This document shows, piece by piece, positions 1 through 6,558 of a stretch of 11,979 bases of DNA; position 1 is the first letter of the stretch, and each line of letters opens with the position of its first letter. The position numbers and the translations under genes were made by a program. The notes beneath the pieces were generated by a model. That model was not told the DNA's origin, searched no databases, and worked only from the letters and a program-made list of their open reading frames with translations. The DNA lies in NCBI GenBank assembly GCA_009785885.1, contig WQUE01000173.1, forward strand, positions 1 to 11,979. Direction: 5' to 3'. The DNA comes from Actinomycetes bacterium (GTDB lineage: Bacteria > Actinomycetota > Actinomycetes > Propionibacteriales > Propionibacteriaceae).

Positions 1-218
1 CGATGGGTCAGGCGGAGCTGGCAGCGGAGTCCGGGGCGATGATGCGTGGCATGATCGCGGCTTCGGGCACCGGGCGCGTCGGCACGCCCACCGACATCGC
101 CTCGGCCGCCGCCTTCCTCCTCGGACCCGATTCCAGCTTCATCACGGGCACCGATCTGCTCGTCGACGGCGGAGTCGTCGCCGCCATTCGTTCCGGCGCC
201 TTCAGTCCCCGGGCGTGA
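1..218 (+). CDS. SDR family oxidoreductase, C-terminal fragment (5' end outside window)
   Basis: This is the last ~71 codons of a short-chain dehydrogenase/reductase, an NAD(P)-dependent oxidoreductase of the cytoplasm. What is visible is the typical SDR tail: a GRVGTPTDIASAAAFLLG stretch (the 'G-R-x-G-x-P-x-D-I-A' helix after the substrate loop), then the SSFITGTDLLVDGG signature that ends most classical SDRs. The Rossmann nucleotide-binding motif and the catalytic Ser-Tyr-Lys lie upstream of the window, so cofactor and substrate cannot be stated. An ATG occurs at position 3, but the frame is open to the left edge, so it is most likely internal. The gene ends with TGA at 216-218, and a possible short frame starts with a GTG overlapping that stop. 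Family assignment is secure and specificity unknown. Confidence 0.9.
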   Translation, partial: MGQAELAAESGAMMRGMIAASGTGRVGTPTDIASAAAFLLGPDSSFITGTDLLVDGGVVAAIRSGAFSPRA

Positions 219-445
219 TCGTCCACGCCGTTTACGATGCCAACACGACCGGGGCAACAGCCATGTTCGACGCGATGACGGCCCAACTGGACCGGCCCCG
301 CGCCCGCCACTGTGACCGCTGACGTGATAGACCAGTGTGGTTCAGGAGTGCCTGGACGCAGATCACTGGCGAGTTCGAGGGCCTGCGCGGGTTCTATCGG
401 GACACTGTCGCTGCCCAGATGAGTGTGGTGGTGAGCATCTACTGA
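215..445 (+). pseudogene. Possible decayed small gene, DUF3887-like remnant
   Basis: No intact gene is seen between the SDR stop and the ankyrin gene. One frame, however, stays coding-like from a GTG at 215 to a TGA at 443-445, interrupted only by a TGA at 320-322. Both halves have mostly G or C at third codon positions. The first half contains TTGATAMFDAMTAQLDRP and the second SAWTQITGEFEGLRGFY. The order 'FD..M ... W.Q....G.F.GLRG' followed by a run of valines recalls, from memory, DUF3887-type modules found in front of alpha/beta hydrolases. The GTG overlaps the SDR stop codon, as a coupled downstream gene would, but there is no convincing Shine-Dalgarno sequence. It could equally be two unrelated chance frames. 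Family resemblance is weak and the pseudogene status is inferred. Confidence 0.3.
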
Positions 446-472
446 CGTGGTGTCAGCCCGCCGCGCGTCAGT
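441..472. repeat. Inverted repeat at the 3' end of the ankyrin gene
   Basis: A perfect 7-bp inverted repeat (ACTGACG at 441-447, CGTCAGT at 466-472) flanks an 18-bp G/C-rich loop and spans the stop codon of the minus-strand ankyrin gene. It could form a weak hairpin between the ankyrin gene and the plus-strand genes converging on it. Neither strand has a following T-run, so it is not a canonical intrinsic terminator. A role in transcription termination is only a possibility. Confidence 0.3.
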
Positions 473-1307
473 CTTGTGGGTTCTCGATCACGGCGATGTT
501 CTCAGCGATGTGCTTGGCTTGAGGAAACAGCCCGAGACGTTCCTTGGCGTAGTCAAGAGGACAGAGTTTGGTCGTGCCGGTCGTCGCGGAGACTGGGCGT
601 GGCGGGACCTTTGAGAAGTCGACGCCTCGCGCGATCAAGAAACGGATCATCGGACCCCGGTGCTCGCTGATCGCCGTCCAGTGGTAGATGCTCTTGCGGA
701 TGGCCTTCGCCGCCGCATACATCGCATCAAGGTCGGCTCCCTTGTCCAGCAGCAAGGCGGCCGCATCCACAGCGTTGTACCAGATGGCGCCACTGAGCGC
801 ATCGTTCAAGTGGTCCGGGTTCGCGCCATGTGCCAGGAGCCAGTCGATCGCGTCGACATTGTTGATGCTCGCCGCATCGCCCAGCAGGTTCTGCTTGTCG
901 ACAGCGGTCGTGTTCACGTCCAAGCCAAGGGTCAGCAGATAGTCGGCGAAGTCCCGGTCCCAGGCGCACAGCACCAGCTTGTTGAGCGCGTCGCGGTTCT
1001 GGCAGCCTTTCCGCGTCGGGTTGGAGCCCTTCTCCAGCAAGTAACGGGCCATGTCGAGCTTGCCCTTCTCGACACAGGTCAGCATGGCGTTGTCGTGAAC
1101 GAAGTTGCCCCGTTCGAGGTCCGCACCGGCTGCCAGCAACAGGTCCACGGCCGTCCGGTTCCCGACTAAAGCTGCCGCGTGCAGCGGTGTGCCATGGTCC
1201 TGGGTTGCCTGCTTCAACTGGGCATGTGTGACGCCAGCCAGGCGTTGCCGAATCAGCGCCAGGTCGTCGATGACACAGGCGTAGAGCAGCGACTTGTCAT
1301 CATCCAC
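468..1307 (-). CDS. Ankyrin-repeat domain protein
   Basis: A cytoplasmic protein of about 279 residues built almost entirely from ankyrin repeats, helix-turn-helix protein-binding modules with no catalytic activity of their own. About six repeats can be recognised. The clearest is HGTPLHAAALVGNRTAVDLL (residues ~38-57) followed by LAAGADLE. Later units end in LLEKGSNPT, LLTLGLDVN, LLAHGANPD, LLDKGADLD and LIARGVDFS, each with the G-A/x-D/N-x turn. There is no signal peptide, membrane segment or enzymatic domain. I place the start at the GTG at 1307 because GAGAGGAG lies 6 bp upstream. An ATG at 1331 would add eight residues but has a poorer ribosome binding site. It stands alone on the minus strand, facing the SDR. 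The binding partner cannot be predicted, and no functional link to the five-gene block is evident. Family confidence is high; the start is less certain. Confidence 0.85.
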   Translation of the reverse strand: MDDDKSLLYACVIDDLALIRQRLAGVTHAQLKQATQDHGTPLHAAALVGNRTAVDLLLAAGADLERGNFVHDNAMLTCVEKGKLDMARYLLEKGSNPTRKGCQNRDALNKLVLCAWDRDFADYLLTLGLDVNTTAVDKQNLLGDAASINNVDAIDWLLAHGANPDHLNDALSGAIWYNAVDAAALLLDKGADLDAMYAAAKAIRKSIYHWTAISEHRGPMIRFLIARGVDFSKVPPRPVSATTGTTKLCPLDYAKERLGLFPQAKHIAENIAVIENPQD

Positions 1308-1389
1308 GCCAGGCTCCTCTCGCAGGGCCATCCATACCCCAGCCTATGGGAGACCTCGGGAACCCGTGGTGTATGGCGCCGCGCGAACA

Positions 1390-1395
1390 ATTGTA
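1390..1395 (-). promoter_or_regulatory. Candidate -10 box for the ankyrin gene
   Basis: Read on the minus strand, TACAAT (5 of 6 matches to TATAAT) lies about 80 bp upstream of the preferred ankyrin start. It sits within a locally AT-rich patch that includes the 8-bp palindrome ACAATTGT. No good -35 hexamer lies 16-19 bp further upstream, so this is tentative. The rest of 1308-1474 contains no convincing gene. Confidence 0.25.
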
Positions 1396-1474
1396 TACCG
1401 CTGTCCTGGCACGGCCTGCTGTGTCGGTCTTTCCCTGGGTCGCTGACTGTTCTGGTGACATCCTCGCAGACTGC

Positions 1475-1799
1475 TCACAAGGCGATCCAGTAGCGCCGCA
1501 TGGTTTCGCCTCGGTCAGCGTCGTACGTGTCGCGTTCGTACACCCCGCCGCCGGAGGTGATGGTGTGCTGGCTGGCCTGGTTGGTGGCATCGCAGGTCGG
1601 CCTGGACGAAGCCGTCGGGCACGGTAGCCGGGTCTTGGCGAGCGGCGCAGTAGTCGATCCAGTCGGCCGGGTCGTCGAAGTCCTCCAGGCGGCTGCCGCC
1701 GGGAATGTGGGGCGCTTCGGTGAGGAACTCGGCTCGCAGCGCGGCGATCTCGTCGGCGTGGTCCAGGCTGGGGCGGGCCAGGGTCAGGTCGAGGATCAT
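1475..1799 (-). pseudogene. GNAT family N-acetyltransferase pseudogene with internal deletion
   Basis: Both ends of a Gcn5-related N-acetyltransferase survive, in different frames. The N-terminal part begins at an ATG at 1799 preceded by an AGAGAAGAGAG ribosome-binding-like tract. It encodes MILDLTLARPS, then ADEIAALRAEFL, PADWIDYCAARQDPATVPDG and FVQAD. About 65 codons in (near 1595-1600) this frame loses sense. From there another frame reads CDATNQASQHTI, GGGVYERDTYD and MRRYWIAL, ending at TGA 1475-1477. That is the usual GNAT tail: N-x-A-S-x-x-x-I, then G-G-V, then a final RYWI-L. The middle, with the acetyl-CoA-binding motif A (R/Q-x-x-G-x-G/A), is missing, and the remaining length is not a multiple of three. 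The product should therefore be inactive. The parental enzyme was probably about 170 residues with unknown substrate. The deletion reading is an inference from family knowledge. Confidence 0.75.
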
Positions 1800-1867
1800 G
1801 GGCTCTCTTCTCTCGTGGGCCATCTGCGCTGGAGTACAGCCGCGCCGTCTGCATCCACCGATCATGA

Positions 1868-1878
1868 GGCCGTCGGCC
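1868..1878. promoter_or_regulatory. Palindrome upstream of the ATPase gene, possible operator
   Basis: GGCCGTCGGCC is an 11-bp palindrome with a single central base. It lies about 19 bp upstream of the candidate -10 box at 1897, where a -35 region would be. A regulator binding here could control the five-gene block. In G/C-rich DNA such a palindrome can occur by chance, and no second copy was noticed before the DUF4132 gene. Confidence 0.2.
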
Positions 1879-1894
1879 GATCCCTCGCCCACCG

Positions 1895-1905
1895 CATAGA
1901 CTGGA
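1895..1905 (+). promoter_or_regulatory. Candidate promoter -10 region for the five-gene block
   Basis: CATAGACTGGA lies 31 bp before the ATPase start codon. It contains TAGACT, which fits the loose actinobacterial -10 consensus TAnnnT. A matching element (CATAGAGTGGA) lies 35 bp before the DUF4132 gene. No recognisable -35 hexamer sits at the usual distance. Transcription from here would give a leader of under 20 bases. Confidence 0.4.
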
Positions 1906-1925
1906 GTCGTTTGAAGGGAATCATC

Positions 1926-3023
1926 ATGGGCGACGACGCGATCAGGCTGCCCGCCGAGCAGCAATACGCCGACGAGGTGGCAAGGCTGCGCGAGCGGGAT
2001 TCCCTGACTGGGCAGACCCTGCCCCCGGGGTGGCGGTTGACGCCCAGGGCCGTGCGGTCATTCATCATCGGCGACGAGAAAGCCCAGGTGTCCCGCAAGT
2101 TCTACGGCGACGACGCGCTGGTCGATCGGGCGATCGTCACCCTGCTGGGCAAGCAGGGCCTCATGCTGGTCGGCGAGCCCGGGACGGCGAAGTCTATGCT
2201 GTCTGAGCTGCTGGCGGCTGCCATCTCCGGCAACTCGAACCTGACGATCCAGGGCACGGCGGGCACCACCGAGGACAACATCCGCTATTCGTGGAACTAC
2301 GCCCTGCTGCTGGCCGAGGGCCCGACGGAGCGGGCCCTGGTGCCGTCCCCCGTCTACCAGGGCATGCGGGCCGGACAGATCGTGCGTTTCGAGGAAATCA
2401 CCCGCGCGGTGCCAGAGGTGCAGGACACCCTTGTCTCCATCATGTCCGAGAAGCAGATCATGATTCCGGAGTTCGGCTCCGACGCCCGGGTCAGCGCCCG
2501 ACCGGGCTTCAACATCATTGCGACGGCCAACCTACGCGACCGCGGCGTCAATGAGATGTCGGCCGCCCTGAAGCGTCGGTTCAACTTCGAGACCGTCAAA
2601 CCGATCGCCGATAAGGCCTTCGAGATCGAACTGGTGCAACGCCAGCTGGACGCCGACCTCGGGCCGAGGCGCTCCGAGGTGACGGTCGGCCCGGACGTCA
2701 TCGATCTGCTGGTGACGGCCTTCCGCGAGCTGCGGGCGGGCGCCACCGAGGACGGCACCGCGCTGAAGCGCCCCGAGACGGTGATGTCGACCGCCGAGGC
2801 CGTCAATGTCGCCTTCGCCGCCGCCATGGAGGCCAGATACCTGGGCGACGGCAAGCTGACGCCGGCCGAGATCGCCCACCAGTTGGCCGGTGTGGCCATG
2901 AAGGACAGCGCCGAGGACGCCAAGCGCCTGCGCTTCTGGGTCGACAATGTCGTGCGCGAGCGAGCCCGGTCGAGCGCCAACTGGAAGCAGTTCCAGGCTG
3001 CGGCCAAGACGCTGTGGAACTAG
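1926..3023 (+). CDS. MoxR-like AAA+ ATPase (YehL-like)
   Basis: A 365-residue ATPase of the MoxR branch of AAA+ proteins, ring-forming machines that remodel or help assemble partner proteins, usually with a VWA protein. Walker A is GEPGTAKS (G83-S90). The Walker B region reads IVRFEEITRAVPEVQD, with E156-E157 where most AAA+ proteins have Asp-Glu. Sensor 1 is N202 in ATANLRDRG, and an arginine-rich LKRRF follows at 215-219. A helical lid occupies the C-terminal third. There are no membrane segments. The open frame extends upstream to 1500, but the ATG at 1926 is chosen because GAAGGGA lies just upstream and the upstream part overlaps the GNAT remnant. The stop is 3 bp before the DUF5682 gene, and a VWA gene follows, as in the E. 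coli yehL-yehM-yehP order. The family is certain and the client unknown. Confidence 0.93.
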   Translation: MGDDAIRLPAEQQYADEVARLRERDSLTGQTLPPGWRLTPRAVRSFIIGDEKAQVSRKFYGDDALVDRAIVTLLGKQGLMLVGEPGTAKSMLSELLAAAISGNSNLTIQGTAGTTEDNIRYSWNYALLLAEGPTERALVPSPVYQGMRAGQIVRFEEITRAVPEVQDTLVSIMSEKQIMIPEFGSDARVSARPGFNIIATANLRDRGVNEMSAALKRRFNFETVKPIADKAFEIELVQRQLDADLGPRRSEVTVGPDVIDLLVTAFRELRAGATEDGTALKRPETVMSTAEAVNVAFAAAMEARYLGDGKLTPAEIAHQLAGVAMKDSAEDAKRLRFWVDNVVRERARSSANWKQFQAAAKTLWN

Positions 3024-3026
3024 GCG

Positions 3027-5411
3027 ATGACGTTCGAAGATCCGCCTCCGAGGCTGGCCCGGGCGCTTGATCTGCGACGCGCCCTGACGGGCCGGGGGGT
3101 GTGGTTCGCCTCCATCCGCCACCACAGCCCGGCCTGCGCCAGGGCCGTCCGGGCGCTGATCCGGGACGTGAACCCGGCGGCGGTGCTGATCGAGGGGCCC
3201 GAGACGTATGCGCCGCTGATGGCAGCTTTGCAAGACCCCGTCACGCGGCCGCCGGTGGCGATCCTGGGCCTGCACCGCGACGGCGACGACACGCACAGCA
3301 CGCTCTACCCGCTGGCCGACTTCTCGCCCGAGTGGGTGGCGTTGCGCGAGGCGGCCGATCTTGGCGTGCCAGCCGTCTTCATCGACGCGCCATACGACAG
3401 GGACGGGCCGGGCGACGATCTGGCGCGCACGCTGCAGAGCGAGCGCTACTTCGCACACAGCCGCACCCTGGCATCCCTGGCGGCGCGCGAGCACTGCCGC
3501 GACCATGACGAGTTGTGGGAGCAGCTGTTCGAGCTGGGAACACAGACTGCCCAGGACCTGTTCGAGCAGACTTTCGTCTGGAGCTCGCTGGCGCGCCTCG
3601 ACTACGAGCCCGAGGTGCTGGAATCCGACGGCACACTGCGGCGCGAGGCCACCATGGAGGCCCGCATCGCGCAGTGGAGGGCGGCCGGGCCGCTGGTGGT
3701 CGTCACCGGCGCCTTCCACACGCTGGCGCTGGTCGAGGCTTTGGGAAGCGACGACGCGGAGACCAAGCGGCGACGGATTCAGCTGCCACCGGCGCCCGAC
3801 CCGGCGAGGCCGGCGAAGGATGCCTGGCTGATCCGGTACGACCTGACCCGTCTGGACGGGCTGCGCGGCTACGGTGCCGGTATTCCGGCCCCGGGCTACT
3901 ACCAGCGGACGTGGGAGGCGGCCGACCCATCGGCGATCGTCACTCCTTGCCTGGTCGACATCGCCCGCGCGGTGAACGCGGCCGGCACCGCCGACCTGAT
4001 CTCGACGCCCGAGGTGATGGCCGCCGCACTGCAGGCACAGCGGCTGGCCGACCTGCGCGGACATGCCTGGCCGGGGCGCGTCGACGTGCTGGACGCCTGC
4101 AGCTCGTGCTTCGTCCGCGGCGAGACGGGCGCCGCGCCGGCGGTGCGCGACGCCGTCGCGAAGGTGTTCGGCGGAACCGCGCTTGGCGTCGTCCCGGACG
4201 ACTCGCCGGCCCCGCCGATCCTCGCCGAAGCCCGCGATCAGGCGGCCAAGCTGCGATTCGTCGTCACGGATGCCGCCCGCCGTACAGTCAGCCTCGACCT
4301 GCACCGCAGCGGCACCGCCCGCCGGCGCAGCCGGTTCCTGGCACTGATGTCGTACCTCGGCACCGGCTTCGCCACGAAGACCGCCGGCCCCGACTTCATC
4401 GCCGGCGTCGGGCTGGGCCGCCTGTTCGAGGAATGGCAGTACGCCTGGACGCCCCTGGTCGAGGTGGCGCTGATCGGGCTGGCGGACAAAGGTGCCACGC
4501 TTGCCGAGGCCGCCACGACCCGCCTGGAGGCCGCCGAGGCCGACGCCGCCTCGGGCCGCTCGGCCGGCGCGGTGGGCGCCATCGTGGCGCAGGCGGCGGC
4601 TGTCGGGCTGGATCAGCCGCTCGACAGGCTGCTGGGCAAGCTGGCCGATCTCATCGAGCAGGATCCGTCGCTGCGGTCCGTCGTCGCTGCGGCGGCCCGG
4701 CTGCTGGGGCTCTGGCAGGTCCGCGACATGCTGGAGTTGCCGCGCCCCGAGCGCCTGCTCGCACTCGCTGGCAAGACCCTGCCGCAGATCGCGTACCTGA
4801 TCGACGGGTTGCGCGCGACACCCGAGGAGGACGAGGACCAGGCGGTGGTCACGCTGCTGGCTGTGCGCGACCTGGGTCGCCAGATGGGCGCCGACGACTG
4901 GCAGCCCGTGCGCCGGGCGCTGGCGCGGGCGCGCGGCGACGGGGCGACGTCGCCTGGCGTTCAGGGTGCCCTCTACGCGCTGGCCGCCGCTGACGGTGAC
5001 ATCGGGGACGACGATATGGGGGCCTGGCTGCAGGCCTCTTTCGGGCCGGGCGCCGACCCGGAGCTGACGGTGCGGCGGCTGGCCGGCTGGATGCGGGCCG
5101 CCCCCGACCTGCTGCTGCACACCCCGGAGCTGTTCGAGGCTGTCGACGATGCGATCGTGGGTCTCAGCCCCGATGCCTTCCTTGCCCTCCTGCCGGATCT
5201 GCGGCGCTGCTTCACCTGGTTGAAGCCGTTTGAGACGGCGGCCCTGGCGTCCAGGATCGCCGAAAGCACCGGGCTCAACGCCGAACAGATCGCCACGGTC
5301 TCGAACTTCAGTGCGGGCGATCTGGCCCGCGGCGTCGCGCTGCAACGGCAGCTGACCGACTGGCTGCGCGACGACTGCTTGGAGAGCTGGGCGGAGGTGA
5401 CGCATGCCTGA
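3027..5411 (+). CDS. DUF5682 family protein (YehM-like), TraB/TIKI-like N-terminal domain
   Basis: A 794-residue soluble protein of the DUF5682 family, recognised from its place between a MoxR ATPase and a VWA protein and from its IRHHSP start region. The family has no established function. The N-terminal ~240 residues resemble the TraB/TIKI/ChaN/EreA-like hydrolase superfamily: SIRHHSPACARAVRALI (S29-I45), then AAVLIEGPETY with E56, then VVVTGAFHTLAL with G228-A-F-H231. These correspond to the superfamily's first His motif, its Glu and its GxxH. This is my inference from motif order and should be checked by structure. The C-terminal ~350 residues are alanine/leucine-rich and helical, with no repeat unit I can define. 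There is no signal peptide. The ATG at 3027 follows the ATPase stop by 3 bp, and the last 8 bp overlap the VWA gene, so translation is probably coupled. Confidence 0.88.
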   Translation: MTFEDPPPRLARALDLRRALTGRGVWFASIRHHSPACARAVRALIRDVNPAAVLIEGPETYAPLMAALQDPVTRPPVAILGLHRDGDDTHSTLYPLADFSPEWVALREAADLGVPAVFIDAPYDRDGPGDDLARTLQSERYFAHSRTLASLAAREHCRDHDELWEQLFELGTQTAQDLFEQTFVWSSLARLDYEPEVLESDGTLRREATMEARIAQWRAAGPLVVVTGAFHTLALVEALGSDDAETKRRRIQLPPAPDPARPAKDAWLIRYDLTRLDGLRGYGAGIPAPGYYQRTWEAADPSAIVTPCLVDIARAVNAAGTADLISTPEVMAAALQAQRLADLRGHAWPGRVDVLDACSSCFVRGETGAAPAVRDAVAKVFGGTALGVVPDDSPAPPILAEARDQAAKLRFVVTDAARRTVSLDLHRSGTARRRSRFLALMSYLGTGFATKTAGPDFIAGVGLGRLFEEWQYAWTPLVEVALIGLADKGATLAEAATTRLEAAEADAASGRSAGAVGAIVAQAAAVGLDQPLDRLLGKLADLIEQDPSLRSVVAAAARLLGLWQVRDMLELPRPERLLALAGKTLPQIAYLIDGLRATPEEDEDQAVVTLLAVRDLGRQMGADDWQPVRRALARARGDGATSPGVQGALYALAAADGDIGDDDMGAWLQASFGPGADPELTVRRLAGWMRAAPDLLLHTPELFEAVDDAIVGLSPDAFLALLPDLRRCFTWLKPFETAALASRIAESTGLNAEQIATVSNFSAGDLARGVALQRQLTDWLRDDCLESWAEVTHA
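5393..5397 (+). promoter_or_regulatory. Ribosome binding site of the VWA gene, inside the DUF5682 gene
   Basis: GGAGG lies 6 bp before the ATG at 5404 and is embedded in the last codons of the DUF5682 gene. It fixes the VWA start and indicates that the two proteins are made by coupled translation from one mRNA. Confidence 0.7.
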
Positions 5412-6558
5412 CGACGAGGTACACAGTGCCGCTGCCCGGGAGCGGGCCCGTCGCTGGCGCCTGATCCTGGGCCGCTACGCCGACCGTTCGCTGGCGGCGA
5501 ATACCAGCCTGACCGGCACAGACGCCGACCTCGAGCACGCCCTGGGTTACCTGTACGACCGCGAGTACGCCGAGCGCGGGCACCGGATGACGCCGGGGTC
5601 CGGCGGGTCGCTCGACCCATCCGCGCTGAACGCGATCACCTGGCTCGAGCGCACCCGCCAGCTGTTTCCCCGCTCGACGTTCGAGCGCCTGCAGACCCAG
5701 GCCATCGAACGGTACGGCATGACGCAGCTGCTGGCGGACCCGGGCGCCGCCGCAGCCATGGAGCCCAGCCCGCAGCTGGGTGCGGCCCTGCTGAACATCC
5801 GGGGCTCCCTTGACGCCAACCTGGAGGCCGGGCTGCGCGAAGTCATCAGCCGCGTCGTCGCCGAGATCGTGGCCCGCGTGCGGGCCACCTTCACGCAGAA
5901 CCTGCTGGGACGCCGCGACCGGACGCGCCGCTCGGCGCAGCCGGTGGCGGCGAACTTCGACTGGCGGGGCACCATCGCCGCCAACCTGTCCCGCTACGAC
6001 ACCGCCACGAAGAAGCTGGGCATCGAGCGCGTGCTCTTCAATGCCCGTGTCAAGCGCTCGCTGCCGTGGGACGTGGTGCTGTGCGTCGACCAGTCTGGCT
6101 CGATGGCGTCGTCGGTGCTGTATTCGGCGGTCTGCGCTTCGATCCTGGCCGGGCTGCCGGGCGTCAACGTCCGCCTGATCCTGTTCGACACCTCCGTGGT
6201 CGACATGACGCACTTGGCTGCCGACCCGGTGGCGGTGCTGATGACGGCGCAGCTGGGCGGCGGCACCGACATCGCCGGGGCGCTGGGCTTCTGCGAGAGC
6301 CTGATCACGAAGCCGTCGCGCACCGTCCTGGCGCTGATCAGCGACTTCGAGGAGGGCGGCTCGGTGCCGCAGTTGATGGCCACGGTCACGCGGCTGCGCG
6401 AGGCGGGCGTCAAGCTGCTGGGGCTGGCCGCCCTCGACGAGCAGGCCGAGGCCCGGTACGACCCCCGCGTCGGCGGTATGCTGGCCGACCGCGGCATGCA
6501 GATCGCGGCATTGACACCCGACCGGTTCGCCGAGTGGCTGGGCGAGGTGATGGCCTAG
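5404..6558 (+). CDS. VWA domain protein with intact MIDAS (YehP/CoxE-like)
   Basis: A 384-residue protein with a von Willebrand factor A domain in its C-terminal half. The metal-ion-dependent adhesion site (MIDAS) is complete: D229-Q-S231-G-S233 in VLCVDQSGSM, T288 in GGGTDI, and D314 in LISDFEEGG. It should therefore bind a divalent metal and grip a protein ligand. The N-terminal ~220 residues are mainly helical, with a basic stretch (GRRDRTRRS) before the VWA domain. This layout, with the VWA domain last, resembles ViaA, the partner of the MoxR ATPase RavA. By analogy this protein is the likely adaptor for the ATPase two genes upstream. It has no signal peptide or membrane anchor, so it acts in the cytoplasm. 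The start overlaps the DUF5682 stop by 8 bp behind a strong ribosome binding site. Confidence 0.93.
   Translation: MPDDEVHSAAARERARRWRLILGRYADRSLAANTSLTGTDADLEHALGYLYDREYAERGHRMTPGSGGSLDPSALNAITWLERTRQLFPRSTFERLQTQAIERYGMTQLLADPGAAAAMEPSPQLGAALLNIRGSLDANLEAGLREVISRVVAEIVARVRATFTQNLLGRRDRTRRSAQPVAANFDWRGTIAANLSRYDTATKKLGIERVLFNARVKRSLPWDVVLCVDQSGSMASSVLYSAVCASILAGLPGVNVRLILFDTSVVDMTHLAADPVAVLMTAQLGGGTDIAGALGFCESLITKPSRTVLALISDFEEGGSVPQLMATVTRLREAGVKLLGLAALDEQAEARYDPRVGGMLADRGMQIAALTPDRFAEWLGEVMA

Noticed and set aside
441..472. Inverted repeat as an intrinsic terminator
   Set aside because: The stem is only 7 bp, the loop is long and there is no T-run on either strand, so it is listed only as an inverted repeat.
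1500..1925. Upstream extension of the ATPase reading frame
   Set aside because: It runs antisense through the GNAT remnant and lacks MoxR-like sequence; the ATG at 1926 has a good ribosome binding site.
2532..5405. Very long minus-strand open frame (957 codons) opposite the ATPase and DUF5682 genes
   Set aside because: It is Arg/Gln/Gly-rich with no domain motifs and mirrors the codon positions of genuine plus-strand genes, a common artefact in high-GC DNA.
6066..6557. Upstream extension of the SWIM protein frame
   Set aside because: It overlaps the MIDAS-containing half of the VWA gene in another frame; GTG 6558 has the correct ribosome binding site.
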